64,000 nt of DNA from Macrobrachium rosenbergii (GCF_040412425.1 NC_089744.1:41270099-41334098), one strand, 5' to 3'; positions 38,071 to 54,711 are shown, counted from the stretch's first letter. Program-made: numbers and translations. The notes: generated by a model from the letters alone, not told the origin.

Positions 38071-38842
38071 AGATTCTCCAGCAGTTTAGAATGATAATAT
38101 ACTGTAATTGATATATAGCCCTATTCATGCTATGTGGTGTTACATTTTTCTGGTCTTTCATGACCAATGTAAATGTATCGGTATTTCATGTTTTAATTGG
38201 TTTACTAAGTTTTGCCGCATTACAACCCAGTGTTGGTCAGCCATCCGTATTCAACTGGGTTTGGCATGGGCCAGCTTGTGCGAATGTTATTTGCATGATG
38301 GTAATTCTGATTGTTTATCTCTGTTGTTCTTACCCGAAACTCACAGTAGATACTTTCAGAATTAGTCCTTAACATTTAGCTGGAATCAAATATTTAACCT
38401 CCACTTTCAGTTTCAAAGTATAGACCAGTGCCTAAGACAGTGAAGGTACTTTCAACAAAACAGCAAAAATACAGTATCAGTGTTTAATTGGGTTAAGAAC
38501 AGCACCTTTTGATAAAAATTAACAAAGTTTATTAACTAGCATTTACAAGAGGGCGGGTTAAAGACAGACATTCAACAACACTTGAAATCCTGTGCAAAAA
38601 CATAGGGTTGAAGGGGCCCTGATGACCTGTCTGCAGCTATCCAAAGAGATACCATTTTAACTATGCCCTAATGACTAACTAATCAATATAAAGACGGGTG
38701 CAGGACGACAGTTTGACCATTGCTGAAGACTTCATGGTGATTGTGAAGAGAATAATTTATCTGTGGTGTTGCAAAGAGGCAGAAGTTTTGCATGCAATTT
38801 GTTGTATGAAGGACAAGTGCAAGTCATCCCATCAAGCTCATT

Positions 38843-38873
<31 letters not shown>

Positions 38874-39589
38874 CCATGGGAGCATGGTTCTGGAATAGGC
38901 CACTGAAGCACTGTTTTGCTTGGAAATGTGAGGAGCAGCAGTAAATAACATAACTGATAATATTCCTCGTGCCTTTTCTTGTGACGTTACTCTGTCATCA
39001 AAGCATCTACTGTTAAAACTGCACCTGTTTGGAGGGTCTGCATAGATAAGAGGTATTCTTCCCTCTAAAGATCAGAGGCCCATTCTTAAAGTGTCCATTG
39101 TCTGTACAAGGGCTTCCTCATAACTTTTCACTCTCTGTAAAGCAACTGCCATAAAGACTACACCTGTATGAATATTCAGTGTATGTGAGAGGATATCCTC
39201 CTAGAGGTTTCAACACCATCCTTCCAGGCGATCCAGAGACCATACCCAAGTCGATTTTTGCATAGCCAGCAAAGAACAGGCTAATGGAAGATGGGCTGAG
39301 AGGTCTGTTTACATAAATGACTTTTAGGAATTAGAAAAATGTTTTGCGAGTTAACATCCTGAGAAGGATGGTATCTAGAAAAGTGAGCGAAGGTGTAAAT
39401 ACTATCCATAGACGGCCAACTAAGTAGATGCTGCTGTGTGATGAAACAATGGGAGAGTAACGCAAAATAAGAATAAAATTTGGTCACAGAATGGATACAT
39501 TTCAACATAAGGGTGATTGCTTGATTTATGAAATCTAGGCTGCTAATCCAAGCACTATGGCACTTCCGGCCATTTAGCGCAAAGACAGT
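38071..39589. other. Unassigned DNA with a (GA)n tract
   Basis: A short (GA)n microsatellite lies at 38846-38871. The frame 38127-38372 has hydrophobic stretches but no family resemblance, start context or splice support. Nothing else recognised. Confidence 0.45.
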
Positions 39590-39875
39590 GACAAGAGGGA
39601 GTTGGAGGGGTAGGCAGCAAGATTAAGAGATTCAGAAAATAAATGAAGTACAAAAATTTTAAGATGGAACTAGGAGAAAGTCCCCCAGTGGCACTAAGCG
39701 GTAACTGTTAGAGGTGTTGGGCAGCATAAAGAAAGGATGCGGAAATGGCGATAAAGTAAAAGGTTGAAAAGTGGAGGCAGCCATGGGTCGAAGGGACGCT
39801 GCAAACTTTGGGTAATGCTCACAGTGCGCCACGTAAGGTGCACTGACGACACACAACCCCTACGGGTTTGCGACA
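39590..39875. repeat. Candidate dispersed decapod repeat (purine-rich)
   Basis: The segment ends with GTCGAAGGGACGCTGCAAAC, a GGTAATGC block and AAGGTGCACTGACG before CCCCTACGGG. It resembles a repeat I associate with decapod genomic sequence. There is no second copy in this window, so the call is from recollection and needs a library search. Confidence 0.4.
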
Positions 39876-40168
39876 TAAGGTATATTATGCATTCTGAAGT
39901 CTCCGTAAGATTCGTACAAGCAATCTTTAATATTAATAAAATACATCAAGACAATAAATTATGTGAACAACAACACAGGGTAAATTGAAAAGACAATACA
40001 CGACAATGAAGCAGAATGGAATAATGTGGTGATTGCATCTCGATAGTATTGAAAACTTGACGCTTGTGACCTGCAAATGCATAAACTACATTTTTACTAC
40101 CAAAAAAGTTAATATTTTTTAATTTACTTTCGTTGTAAATGGTTTATTCCATGCAAACGTTGTTGCTC
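39876..40168. other. Unassigned short AT-rich stretch
   Basis: No feature recognised before the PIF/Harbinger target site at 40169. Confidence 0.5.
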
Positions 40169-40443
40169 TTAAGCCAGGTACACACATGCGCGCAAAAGCA
40201 CGTAACGCAACAGATTCTTGTTGCAAATTCGCCAGTGTGGACGGGACCTGAAGCCCGAGCAACGAGCAGGAGGTGATCGTTGCACGTGTTTCACTCCGTT
40301 CCACCAATAGTCGGTTTTTGCCCGTCGCATCAAAGGAATGTTACACAATACGCCACGAAATGTGTGTACACATCTGAAATTCGGAAGTATTAATCACGCA
40401 TTACTCTGATTCCTTCTGTGAAACTACGTGAAGCCCACCAGTG

Positions 40444-40720
40444 GCTGAGTGGAGTGACGAAGAAGTCCTTCAGTTTATAAATTATAATGAAGAGATGACT
40501 GTAGCCTACCGTGGTATGCAAAACACCCATGCCATTTTAATAAAATACGTCGCAATGATACGTGGATACAGATAGCCCAGAAAACAGGGAAATCGGTGGA
40601 GGAATGCATGAGAAAGATGACCTTCGTGCCATCTTCTATGAGAAGGGAGAAGGCCAAGATGAAGAAGAGTATTGGAACAGAGAAAGGTGAATACAGAGAG
40701 CTTTGTAGTTGAAATGTATT
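40444..40720 (+). pseudogene. MADF (Myb/SANT-like) protein remnant of the Harbinger element
   Basis: One frame starts EWSDEEVLQFINYNEEM, and another continues HPCHFNKIRRNDTWIQIAQK, then SVEECMRKMTFVPSS and RREKAKMKKSIGTEKGEY. Joined, they follow the MADF pattern (an acidic Trp helix, WY.KHP, NK.RRND.W, and a Cys/Lys-rich helix). Such DNA-binding proteins are the second gene of PIF/Harbinger elements and partner the transposase. A frame change near 40500-40540 breaks it. Confidence 0.78.
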
Positions 40721-40917
40721 TTTTGGTTGAATTTTTTGTTATCATGTATAGAGTATTTGAGACTTGAGAATACTCTATATGGGACTTGAAAAGTGGGTAT
40801 AATTATTGTTTAATAAAAATACTAAGTCTATAAATCCTTGTATTATAAGAAAAACTAAAGATGTTTGATAAATTATTTGAATATACCATACCACCGGTGA
40901 CCCTTTGGGTCACATAA

Positions 40918-41196
40918 ATTTAGCCCTTCGTTGGCTGAGTCGGTAGAGCTTCGGACTGTCACTCGATGGGCCGGAGTTCAATTCCCCCGGCCGATGATGA
41001 AGAGTTAGAGGAATTTATTTCTGGTGATAGAAATTCACTTCTCGCTATAATGTGGTTCGGATTCCACAATAAGCTGTAGGTCCCGTTGCTAAGTAACCAA
41101 TTGGTTCTTAGCCACGTAAAATAAGTCTAATCGTTCGGGCCAGCCCTAGGAGAGCTGTTAATCAGCTCAGTGGTCTAGTAAAACTAAGGTATACCT
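40918..41196 (+). repeat. tRNA-derived SINE, family 1, copy 2 (nested in Harbinger)
   Basis: The most complete copy here. The A box is TGGCTGAGTCGG (about 40932) and the B box is AGTTCAATTCC (about 40976), both matching internal RNA polymerase III promoters. The conserved body follows and ends AAACTAAGGTATAC. It lies between the MADF remnant and the right terminus of the Harbinger element, so it inserted later. Confidence 0.88.
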
Positions 41197-41600
41197 ATGT
41201 GGCTGGGGAACAATGGGTCACCCAGTGAGTCGCATGTGATCTCTGGTAGCAATTATACTTTCGTTGCTACTATTATTATCTTCTATTTCTTACACCTACA
41301 TATTTAACTAGTTTTAGTTATAACCTGATCCACATACACACTTATCTTTATATTTACTTGATTTTTATCAGTGTTTTTTAACCAATAAATAAAGAGTTTA
41401 CAACCCTTCCCTCGTACCTGATATTGAAATAATGAAAATAAAGTACTTTGAAAATAAAATGCATAATAAAAATGCTTGCACACAAACAAACAGATTTAAT
41501 CAGAGTTATAGCATTACATAGACGTATGCTAGTATATTGCTCAGCATTTAAAGTCAAATGATTATTTTAAGAAAAATGGTAGCTTATGTAGGGAGTATAC

Positions 41601-41717
<117 letters not shown>

Positions 41718-42056
41718 AGTAAAGTTGTAGTTTCTGTCTGTCTGTTGAGTGCAAACTCCTCCTAGGGCTTTTGAGATAGACCCTTATAACCATATATATC
41801 CTGAAACTATACATCACCTACGTTACTTCGATAAGTATATTTTGTTTAGTTCGAAATACGCGGCGGCAGCTACTTGTATGTTGTTGGCCATCGTCGGTAA
41901 AAAACAGGCTGGCTGACTGCTCACGGTGGAACGCAGTAAAATTACATGCTTGACGCGTTGCAGTTACCTCCTCAACATTTTGACACCATGCAACGAGTAT
42001 TTACGCAGCACTCTTATGATACAGTTGCCCTGCTCGCAAGTGTGTACCCGGCTTTA

Positions 42057-43110
42057 CATTCTATAAACAAACGACAAAAGAATCAAATCCGTTTGTAACA
42101 ACTACATCGATGCTTGCTTGCAACGTAAGTGGGATGTGCGCTGTTGAGGGGAGCATACCGGACGTGTATCATCCACGCACCATCAGCTCTTGTTCAAGAA
42201 ACATACGGGATCTTGACTTTGCAGCTCACAACACCGAGGGCTGCAAGGTCAACGAATGATAAGTGCACGAATTCAGAAAAACGTGGTTTGATGTTGTTAA
42301 CGCTGGTTTCTTGTTGTGACACAGCTCCCTGTATCTGTTTCTTCTCTTGAATAAACAAGATTGCGTTTTTTCGTTGTCACGAGTGGATTTTTCTATATAT
42401 ATTTTCAAACAGAGCATGATAAGCGTTTCCTGGGATTATCATTTCCTTCTGTGCTTGTGCTCTAAAAGCAAAAGTATGTAGGAGCCAAGTATTTATTAGC
42501 CACAGTAGTCGTATATTTTTATCATCATGATCGTGCCGTCTTTTCGTATATGTGTGCAAATATGACTCCATGCGCAATATTTCTACTTTACGTAATAATT
42601 GTTAAATCTTCGGGTCAGAATATCTGAAAAGATTTTCGGAAACAAAATGCTGTTTAAAAAATGTTAAAAGACAGGGTGAATAAATTTATACATACAGTAT
42701 GGTAGATACTGAAGCGTCCCTCTTCTTGAGTAAGACCTTTGGCTAGCTTCATAGCATCCAAATTTTTGCAGCTTAGTTGCTTTGTAAAGTACTTTAGTAA
42801 TAAAAGAAAAAAAATAGCACTTAGGAAGATGCTCCTGAAACTTTTTGAAATCCCCCAACATTTCTTCCATTTCAAGTTCCGTGATATTTTAAAAGATTCA
42901 TGCGCACACATATAATAATATTATTACAGAAGATAATGGAAAAAGTATGTGAAGGCAAAGTGTTTTGCATAAAATACATGAATTATTTTTCAATTTGACT
43001 GACAGGAAAATAGGAATACTTCTAGTGCCATGACGTTTATTCTGTGGATACCAGAAGCACTTTGTCGAAAGCCCTAATTATCTGTATGACTCCTATGTCT
43101 TTTTAGTTTT
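42057..43110. other. Unassigned DNA right of the Harbinger element
   Basis: GC-richer sequence at 42120-42250 stands out but matches no family I recognise. No gene supported. Confidence 0.45.
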
Positions 43111-43119
43111 CTGAAAAGA

Positions 43120-43490
43120 AAAAAACTATTGTGCTGACTTTGTCTGTCCGTCCGCACTTTTTTCTGTCCGCCTTCAGATCTTAAATACTACTGGGGCTAG
43201 AGGGCTGCAGATTGGTATGTTGATCATCCACCCTCCAAATTGCAGTCTTCTAGCCTCAGTAGTTTTTATTTAATTTAAGGTTAAAGTTAGCCATCATCAT
43301 GATTCTGGCAACAATATAGGACAGGCCACCATCAGGCCGTGGTTAAAGTTTCATGGGCCGCGGCTCATACAGCATTATACCCAGACCACCGAAAGATAGA
43401 TCTATTTTCGGTGGCCTTGATTATACGCTATAGCGGCTGTACAGAAAACTCGATTGCTCCGAAAAAACTTCGGCGCATTCTTTACTGGTT
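43120..43490. repeat. Candidate dispersed decapod repeat with GC hairpin end
   Basis: Contains TGTCTGTCCGTCCGCAC, then ATTGGTATGTTGATCATCCA, then CATGGGCCGCGGCTCATACA. Near 43470 is an imperfect hairpin, GCTCCGAAAAAACTTCGGCGC. I recognise this layout as a frequent repeat in shrimp genomic sequence. Only one copy is present here, so the call is knowledge-based. Confidence 0.5.
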
Positions 43491-44002
43491 TATATGTCGT
43501 GACTGCATTCTTCCACTTTTCAATATCTTTATTAGTAGCACCATCCATTGCAATGTCTTTGCTAGCACTGCTTTTGAATATTCTGGCGACTGCCATCATT
43601 CTAAATATCAGGTTCTTTAGTACTGAATCACTGGACGACTTTTGTTGTTATCATACTTTTCCTAAAGCTAGAATTGCAGTGATTGCCCTCATGAAATGAA
43701 AATTCTCAGTCAACGTACCTTTGGGTATCATATATGGAATTATCAGCTTTACAAGCGTTACGGTTTCTTTCACATTTTCTGATGTCACGGTTGCTGTCAA
43801 AATCAGTTTTAATAAACCTGAAATGTCTTGTATTCAGCATCCCTTGGAAGCCATGATCTCCCACCTCTGACATTTTCACACTTTTTTTTGCTAAATTTGA
43901 ACTTTCATAACCGCTAGCAGAACCATATCTGGGGTTCGCGAGGTGCTTTTAGCAGTAATGTCTTGTTCCGAATTTTACTATGAGAAATACTTTACTCTGT
44001 TA
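43491..44002. other. Unassigned AT-rich DNA
   Basis: The frame 43454-43699 is hydrophobic but overlaps the repeat end and lacks any family match. No feature supported. Confidence 0.45.
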
Positions 44003-44011
44003 TATATATAC

Positions 44012-44082
<71 letters not shown>

Positions 44083-44115
44083 CATACATATCAAGATACA
44101 TACATACATACATCA

Positions 44116-44149
<34 letters not shown>

Positions 44150-44160
44150 CACACACACAT
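44003..44160. repeat. (TA)n-(CATA)n compound microsatellite
   Basis: TA repeats to about 44078, then CATA tetranucleotides with interruptions to about 44160. Confidence 0.95.
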
Positions 44161-45395
44161 ACAAAGAAGACTTGTTACCAGAGGATCGAAACCCCTAAGC
44201 AAACAGCACTTTTCAACCCTATCTACATATTTTGGCCTGTTAGAAAACGGATGTCAATCATTGCAATATATATATTGCAGTCATGTATAGTTGAATTTAA
44301 TTCAGAAAAAATGATACGGGAATCAACTTTTATCTGTTCATGTTTGTTTTATTTGGCACAACGTCAGCGAATTTTGTCCTCGGTCGTTGCTCCTTTTTCA
44401 ATTAGAAATCGAAGAATAATTCTTGAGTTTGTCAAACACTTCGTGAGTTTTCATGTGCCTTTCCTAATTCTCGCTATTAGTCTTCCTGGTGGAGCTTTAA
44501 GTTTATTATATTTATCTTAACTTTTGTCGTGAAATGACAAAATTCCATACAAAGGTTAGATGAAATGGATATTATGTAATATGATAAATCACACTTTATG
44601 CTTATAACATTATTTTATTCCAGCTCTTTGATTGTTTATCAAACTCTCCTCATAAATTTTCAGAACTTTGCGCACACATACTTGAATTATAATTCGTAAG
44701 TTCGTAGCATTAGCGCAAGGCTTCTGTATTCTAATAAGCTAATCCGAGAATATGTCCTCCCAGAAATCTGGTGATTCCTGGTTCTCGAATTTCCCCTCGG
44801 CCAGATCTGATCTTCCATAAATCCAGTTTGTTCTGGTCGGCGGTCATAGGTCGCGACGCCACGAGACACCTCAACAGTTGTTGTGCCCTGTCCAACATAT
44901 GTTCGGTGACAAACACCGATATGATACCGAATCTGCGAATGAGATTCGAGAGGATCCAGACGATGATTCATTCTTGAAACTGATACAAACAGCATGGACA
45001 TGTTTGCTTTCACATCCTCAGATAAGATCCTGTGTGACAAACACAAGCAGTTCCAAGGAATTGGAACTCCAGACAATAATATTTGTTCAGATAACGATAA
45101 GTTGTATTGAAGCTGGATGACTCCTTGTTTGAAATAAACAACTGGATAAGAGTTCCGCGAACATTTCCTTCTTCTGGTGCGTATGTGATGTTTTTGTAAA
45201 TTTGGAATAATTCATTTTGTTCTTGTCAGAAGACAATAATAACGAGAAATTTAGCATTACTTACTCTTGCTCCCTTGACTATTTATATTTATTACGAACT
45301 AAGTTACGTACATACTTATAGAAATTTTTATCACACCGTGATTTATATACAATCATGAAACAAATGTCGTAATATCGAAATTACATCGGTATATC
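44161..45395. other. Unassigned DNA
   Basis: Overlapping frames on both strands at 44687-45120 have no recognisable motif, so neither is called. No repeat was recognised. Confidence 0.45.
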
Positions 45396-46899
<1,504 letters not shown>

Positions 46900-47606
46900 A
46901 TGTCATACAAAAGTACGTTCGTTCGTGCGTTAGATAATGATTATAATGGGAGGAACTGTTGTTCGAATTTTTGAGATCCGATTCATGTGTGTCTGAAGAT
47001 GTGAGTGATTTTTCACATGGAGACTGTCCCAGAGGACTTGTGAAGTGAGTAAGAATTCTTATACGTTTTTAGACTTTGTTTTTCAGAACTGTGAACACAC
47101 GGTATCTCCTGTGTCAGTGAAATGTGTGTTTCTGCAATTTTTACATTGTATGATTTTTAATGTGACGTTTCTTCTTTCACAGGTATTTCTGTTCCACCCA
47201 TTCCTATTCATTTTTCTTCCCTCACTCCTAGAGGATGAGAGTGGTATGACATTTGAGATGACCTGTTTTAATTGATTACGTGTTCATGTTTTGACAGATG
47301 AGTTATTTTCTGTAATTGGGGTTTATGATTTTGGAGCATTATTTCCTTAGAAGATTTTCTGATAGTTATGAAACATTGATTTCATTCTTCGTAATTTTTG
47401 AAGTTATTTTCGTTGATTTTGTCAATAAAGGGTTTTAGTTTTGTACTTAGTATCTCATTCCAGTAGTCCTTAGATTTTAGTTAGGAAAGATATAACTTAT
47501 GATGCCGGCTCACGTTACTGCTATCACACAATGTCTCAGGATGAGATCAAACCTCTGTTCATAAAACAGAGACTTAAATCAAGTAAGGCTCAGAAAGGGC
47601 CGTTAC
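46900..47606 (+). repeat. Possible 5' LTR of a second gypsy element
   Basis: Noncoding sequence with AATAAAGG near 47425 ends in CCGTTACA, then a TGGCAGCG that resembles a tRNA primer-binding site (47613-47620). The element sense is plus, agreeing with the reverse transcriptase piece at 47630. The left edge is not defined and no matching LTR was seen. Confidence 0.35.
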
Positions 47607-47629
47607 AGTTTTTGTGGCAGCGTAAAAGG

Positions 47630-48345
47630 TAGCGTATAAGGTAGTTAGGGCAGTTAAAAGGTTTGCGATTCGGTTCGCTGGGTTAAAGGTCAAATTGGCC
47701 AAATGTGAGTTTCTGAAGAGAAAAATTGTCTATTTAGGACATGTTATCTCTAAAGAGGAGTTAGAGTGAATGATGAGAAAGTTAAAGCCATTGTGAATTT
47801 TCCAGTTCCCAAAACCAGGAAACAGATTCGTTCGTTCCTAGGTATGTCGGGTTTCTTTCGCCGTTTTGTGCGGAATTTTTCTACAAAAGCGTCTCCTTTG
47901 ACAGATTTGTTACGAGAAGACGTTAAGTTTGTTTGGGGTGATAGTCAACAATTAGCTTTTGAGAAGCTTAAGAACGCTTTGGTGAACCCACCAGTTTTGA
48001 AGTTTCAGATTTTATCAACTGTTCACCTTAGTGACTGACGCGAGTCAGGAAGGTATAGGTGCTTGTTTGGTGCAGAAATTTGAGGGGAAATTACACCCAA
48101 TTGCTTTTATAGCAGAAAGTTCAAAACGCGTGGTAGTAACGAAAGGCTGAAGTCAGTTGTGGACAAGGAGGCTTTCGCAGTCGTCTCTAGCCTTGTTCAT
48201 TTTAAGATGTTGTTGTTGGGAAATAAAGTTGAGATTTTTACAGATCATCAACCGTTGTTAGAGCTTTTAATAAGCCAAATTTGTCGCCCAAGAGAGCACG
48301 TTGGTTCCTAACATTGAGAGATTTTGATGCAAACCTCAAATACAT
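47630..48345 (+). pseudogene. Second Ty3/gypsy fragment: reverse transcriptase C-terminus and RNase H
   Basis: Translation gives AGLKVKLAKCEFLKRKIVYLGHVIS, then 47766-48038 with KTRKQIRSFLGMSGFFRRFVRNF and WGDSQQLAFEKLKNAL, the reverse transcriptase thumb and connection. After frame changes come VTDASQEGIGACLVQKFEG, KEAFAVVSSL and EIFTDHQPLLEL (RNase H with its Asp). It breaks off at a (TA)n tract. The catalytic palm, gag and integrase are missing. It is a different gypsy lineage from the element at 7.5-14.1 kb by residue pattern. Confidence 0.85.
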
Positions 48346-48373
48346 TTATATATATATATTTTATATATATATG
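48346..48373. repeat. Short (TA)n tract
   Basis: It cuts off the gypsy RNase H and abuts the next element. Confidence 0.9.
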
Positions 48374-48389
48374 TATTACTAAAAGGGCC

Positions 48390-48915
48390 TCATTCAAACT
48401 GGATGGTATCTAATGGAGTTTTATTCAAAAAAGTTACAAGTTTTCTTGGACAAACAGTCCACATTATCAAGTATCCGTACAATGAGCAGACGCGTAGTCC
48501 AGCTGTATTTATATCTGTGTGCTGGGTACTTTTAATCCTATAATGGCCTAGCTCCTCCTGTGTGACCCCCACCCCCTCGTGATCTTGGTCTTTCGCTGCT
48601 CCCTTCTTCTAGGTGTCCGTTTTCCGTGCGTTCTCTTGCATTCTTCCTTCATTTCCTTGCTACTATGGAGTATACGATTTTTCTAGATATGCTGTCTTGA
48701 AAGCCGTTTCCGGTGTTCCCTGCCATCGTGTTGTTGGCGCAAGTTATGAAGGCGTTCTCTACAACCAGTCTAGATGTTTTGTTGGTGTTCCTGTACAGAA
48801 AACTCATATTTTCCCTGTCTATTCTGTGATCATTTTCCGAACAGCGTTTGGCAACTGCCGACGTCTGATTATAATGCCTTATGTTCTGCAGATGTTGTTT
48901 GCTTCACTCTTTACA
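48390..48915 (-). pseudogene. Probable Penelope-like element, C-terminus and 3' end
   Basis: On the minus strand a frame reads SRLVVENAFITCANNTMAGNTGNGFQDSISRKIV, which resembles the end of Penelope endonuclease regions (usually ...E...I...NMN.SPG). Downstream come GATAATGTGGACTGTTTGTC and TTTTGAATAAAACTCCATT, a 3' layout I associate with crustacean Penelope elements. No GIY-YIG motif is legible and frames are broken, so the call is moderate. Confidence 0.45.
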
Positions 48916-49090
48916 TGAACTTCAAACAGAGCCATTTTCTCTAATTTATTCAATTAAATAGTTTACAATACACTTCAAAACAACTAAATGGTCACTCTCC
49001 TACCAAAATATATCCCTAACAACACCAGTATAAACCATAAATCAGAGTGATATTCTGTTTTGTTCTCCCGGCGATTGGCACCAAATATTT
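48916..49090. other. Short unassigned interval next to the LTR-edge candidate
   Basis: Includes TTCTCCCGGCGATTGGCACC (about 49061-49080). Read on the minus strand this begins TTGGTGCC or GGTGCCAATCGCC, as in some LTR retrotransposon primer-binding sites. Confidence 0.35.
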
Positions 49091-49330
49091 TGTAACGAAG
49101 TGATCAAGTACCTGGTTATTACACAAATATTAAAACCAAAAATTTACCTCACTTCAGCCAGATACCTGAAACCTCATAACAATAATATTACGACTGAGCA
49201 CTCTAAAGGTAACAGTGATCCCTTAAAACTTGCTTAACACTTGAAAAATCAACCTAAGTTTATCAAGTTATGGGTGAGATAACAAGAAATGTAAAATGAA
49301 AAATAGCTTAATAGAAACTTAAAGTAATGC
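49091..49330 (-). repeat. Possible LTR edge of another retroelement
   Basis: TGTAACGAAGTGATCAAG at 49091 would be the end of an LTR (…CA in its sense), with the GGTGCC primer-binding-like block directly next to it. No coding or second LTR is seen, so this is tentative. Confidence 0.28.
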
Positions 49331-49494
49331 ACTTGGAGATAGGCTATAGGAGAAAACTTCATAACTTTCTATTTGTTCTGTGGAGGGGGGGGCCTCTAAT
49401 TTCTAAACACCCGGTATGTACGCGAGTGTGTAATTCGTCATACATGTTTTCTTTTTTAATAACTCAAACCCAATCGTCTGTGTACATATGTATG

Positions 49495-49525
49495 ATATAT
49501 ATTATATATATGTGTGTATGTATAT

Positions 49526-49558
<33 letters not shown>

Positions 49559-49610
49559 TGCATATACATATGCATACATACACATACATACATACATACA
49601 CGATTTGGTT
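49495..49610. repeat. Degenerate TA/CATA microsatellite
   Basis: Interrupted CATA and TATG repeats. A short (TC)n follows at 49731-49750. Confidence 0.9.
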
Positions 49611-51455
<1,845 letters not shown>

Positions 51456-51517
<62 letters not shown>

Positions 51518-51549
51518 TATTTAAACAGGATATATATATAATATATATG
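51456..51549. repeat. (TA)n microsatellite, interrupted
   Basis: TA repeats to 51520. After TTTAAACAGGA they resume to 51549. TTTAAACAGGATG recurs at 51593 outside the microsatellite. Confidence 0.93.
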
Positions 51550-51762
51550 CAAGCTTTAACAGTTATTAATACAGAGGGCTCAGGGACCTCATTTAAACAG
51601 GATGAAGAAGGATCTGCCCCACTTAGATAGCGGAGATAATTATTCAAAAATGAGACCTCAAAAGGATTTTGCAAGACTTTCCAGGACTAACAAGTTATTG
51701 GTCATTGACGGCTGACACAAGTTTTCTGCTTGATGACAGTAATGCTCCAATTGTTCCCTTTG
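51550..51762. other. Short unassigned interval
   Basis: No feature recognised. Confidence 0.45.
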
Positions 51763-52005
51763 ATTAACAGCTCTCCTAGGGCTGGCCCAAAGGATTAGAC
51801 TTATTTTACGTGGCTAAGAACCAATTGGTTACCTAGCAACGGGACCTACAGTTTATTGTGGAATCCGAACCACATTATACCGGGAAATGAATTTCTGTCG
51901 CCAGAAATAAATTCCTCTAATTCTTCATTGGCCGGCTGGAGACTCGAACTCGGGCCTAGCAGAGTGCTAGCCTAGAACTCTACTGATTTGTCCAACGAGG
52001 AACTA
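51763..52005 (-). repeat. tRNA-derived SINE, family 1, copy 3
   Basis: Minus-strand copy. It starts with the tRNA-like head (TTCCTCGTTGGACAAATCAG, then GAGTTCGAGTCTCC as B box near 51940), followed by the conserved body and ending GGAGAGCTGTTAA. Lies 0.33 kb from copy 4 in the same orientation. Confidence 0.88.
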
Positions 52006-52330
52006 CATTTTGGTTCACTGCACCAGGTATGCTAATGAGAGACGGATGTACCATCTAGATGATAAAACCTTGACTGAAATTTTAGGAGACAACATTGATG
52101 TTGGCCCTGTTTTGAGTTTTTGAAAAGCCTGTTGTTTTTATGAAAGTAACATAATTTTTATATAGATATGTCTTTTTATCTTATCTATGGCGGCTTTAGT
52201 TCCATTAGAAACTAAATCTCTTCGATTTTACCTTTTATAACATTGACCTTTAGAATGTCTATTATAAAATCATTATTTATATCATTTCCATTTTCATTCA
52301 TTCTCATCATAGCGCTGAATGTTAATTATA
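52006..52330. other. Unassigned DNA between two SINEs
   Basis: AT-rich, no feature recognised. Confidence 0.5.
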
Positions 52331-52597
52331 TCTTAGTTTAACCAGATCACTGAGCTGATTGACAGCTCTCCTAGGGCTGGCCCTGAGGATTAGATTTATT
52401 TTCCGTGGCTAAGAACCAACTGGTTGCCTAGTAACGGGACCTACAGCTTATTGTGGAATCCGAACCACATTATGACGAGAAATGAATTTCTATCACCAGA
52501 AATCAATTCCTCTAATTCTTCATTGGCCGGTCGGAGAGTCGAACGCTGGGCCAACGGCGTGTTAGCCGAGAGCTCTATCCACCTCTCCTATGGGTCC
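52331..52597 (-). repeat. tRNA-derived SINE, family 1, copy 4
   Basis: Minus-strand copy. The head is GAGAGGTGGATAGAGCTCTC with GCGTTCGACTCTCC as B box (about 52536). The body matches copies 1-3, and the 3' end AAACTAAGA lies at 52331. The bases next to its head (AAGCACTGGGACC) look like part of another dispersed repeat into which it may have inserted. Confidence 0.88.
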
Positions 52598-53225
52598 CAG
52601 TGCTTGGCTTTATACCTAAATCACTTATTCCAATAATAATAATAATAATAATTTTCCTAAACATGGAAGTCTTTACTGGTAGAGACCGAGTGCAAAATCC
52701 ATTTTTGAGACAGAACATAGCAAAGTGGGTGGGTGGACTGTGACTGTTAAAAGAAAAAAAGAAAAAGAAAAATATGGCGGTCTTGTGATAGAACGGTATA
52801 ACAAGTCTGAGCTTGTAAATTTGATGCAGCAGTGGCCTCTTCTGGGAGGGATCATGGGGGGAAACAAGACCATGCTTGTAAAACTGCCGGATGACGCAAA
52901 CAAACACACACACACACACACCTTTGTTTGTGAAAATGTGGCGAATGTTGACGAAAATATTAACTTGAATTGGTCACTTTCTGACTGATTGATCATATGG
53001 TGAGAATTAGTAGTTGTGGTTTTTCATTCAAAAGTAAGTAGCCTTACTATAGAGAGCTACTTTGTCTTGAGTATAAATTGAAAAGAAAAACACTCGGTAG
53101 TTTACGAGGCTTAAACTATGGTATGATTCGTTATATAGGCTATGTATGGGAACTATTTATAGCAATAAGTAACTTGAAGCGAAGAGTACTTTTTGCCATA
53201 CACACGCACGCACAGAAACACACTC

Positions 53226-53228
<3 letters not shown>
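52598..53228. other. Unassigned DNA with short (AAT)n and (CA)n tracts
   Basis: (AAT)n lies at about 52632-52651 and (CA)n at about 52902-52920. Nothing else recognised. Confidence 0.5.

Positions 53229-53311
<83 letters not shown>
53229..53311. repeat. (TA)n microsatellite
   Basis: About 83 bp of TA repeats following a CACGCACGCACA stretch. Confidence 0.97.
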
Positions 53312-53313
<2 letters not shown>

Positions 53314-53451
53314 GTATGTATGTGAATTTTTATCGCATCACCGTGACATTTTTCATACACAGATATTTAGCTACAAATGTCATTTGATATCTAATTCTCT
53401 CCACCTCGTTCGGAAATAAAACCGAAGGGAATTATACATACATATATAACG

Positions 53452-54514
<1,063 letters not shown>

Positions 54515-54550
54515 AAACACACACACACACACACATCTATCATCTGTCTA

Positions 54551-54615
54551 TCTTCTTCTTCTTCTTCTTTTAACGTGCTTTTTCCCTATGCCTTCTTTTC
54601 TTTTGATTTCTTTGG

Positions 54616-54617
<2 letters not shown>
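54551..54617 (-). repeat. 3' fragment of SINE family 2
   Basis: CTTCTTCTTCTTTTAACGTGCTTTTTCCC, followed by a diverged TGCCTTCTTTT and GATTT...GGGG, matches the 3' end of the full SINE at 58227-58696. It is cut off by a (TA)n tract. A (CA)n lies just before it at 54515-54533. Confidence 0.65.
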
Positions 54618-54700
<83 letters not shown>

Positions 54701-54711
54701 TATATATATAA
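54618..54711. repeat. (TA)n microsatellite
   Basis: About 80 bp pure TA, then a short second block. Confidence 0.97.

Noticed and set aside
38127..38372. Hydrophobic frame that might be a membrane protein
   Set aside because: No family resemblance, an overlapping competing frame, and no splice or promoter context.
40918..40990. A tRNA gene at the start of SINE copy 2
   Set aside because: The same head precedes a conserved SINE body in other copies; it is not an independent gene.
44687..45120. Overlapping frames of 129 and 80 residues on opposite strands
   Set aside because: No motifs, so it could not be decided that either is real.
48390..48572. Hammerhead ribozyme expected near Penelope ends
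   Set aside because: No conserved hammerhead core could be recognised by eye.
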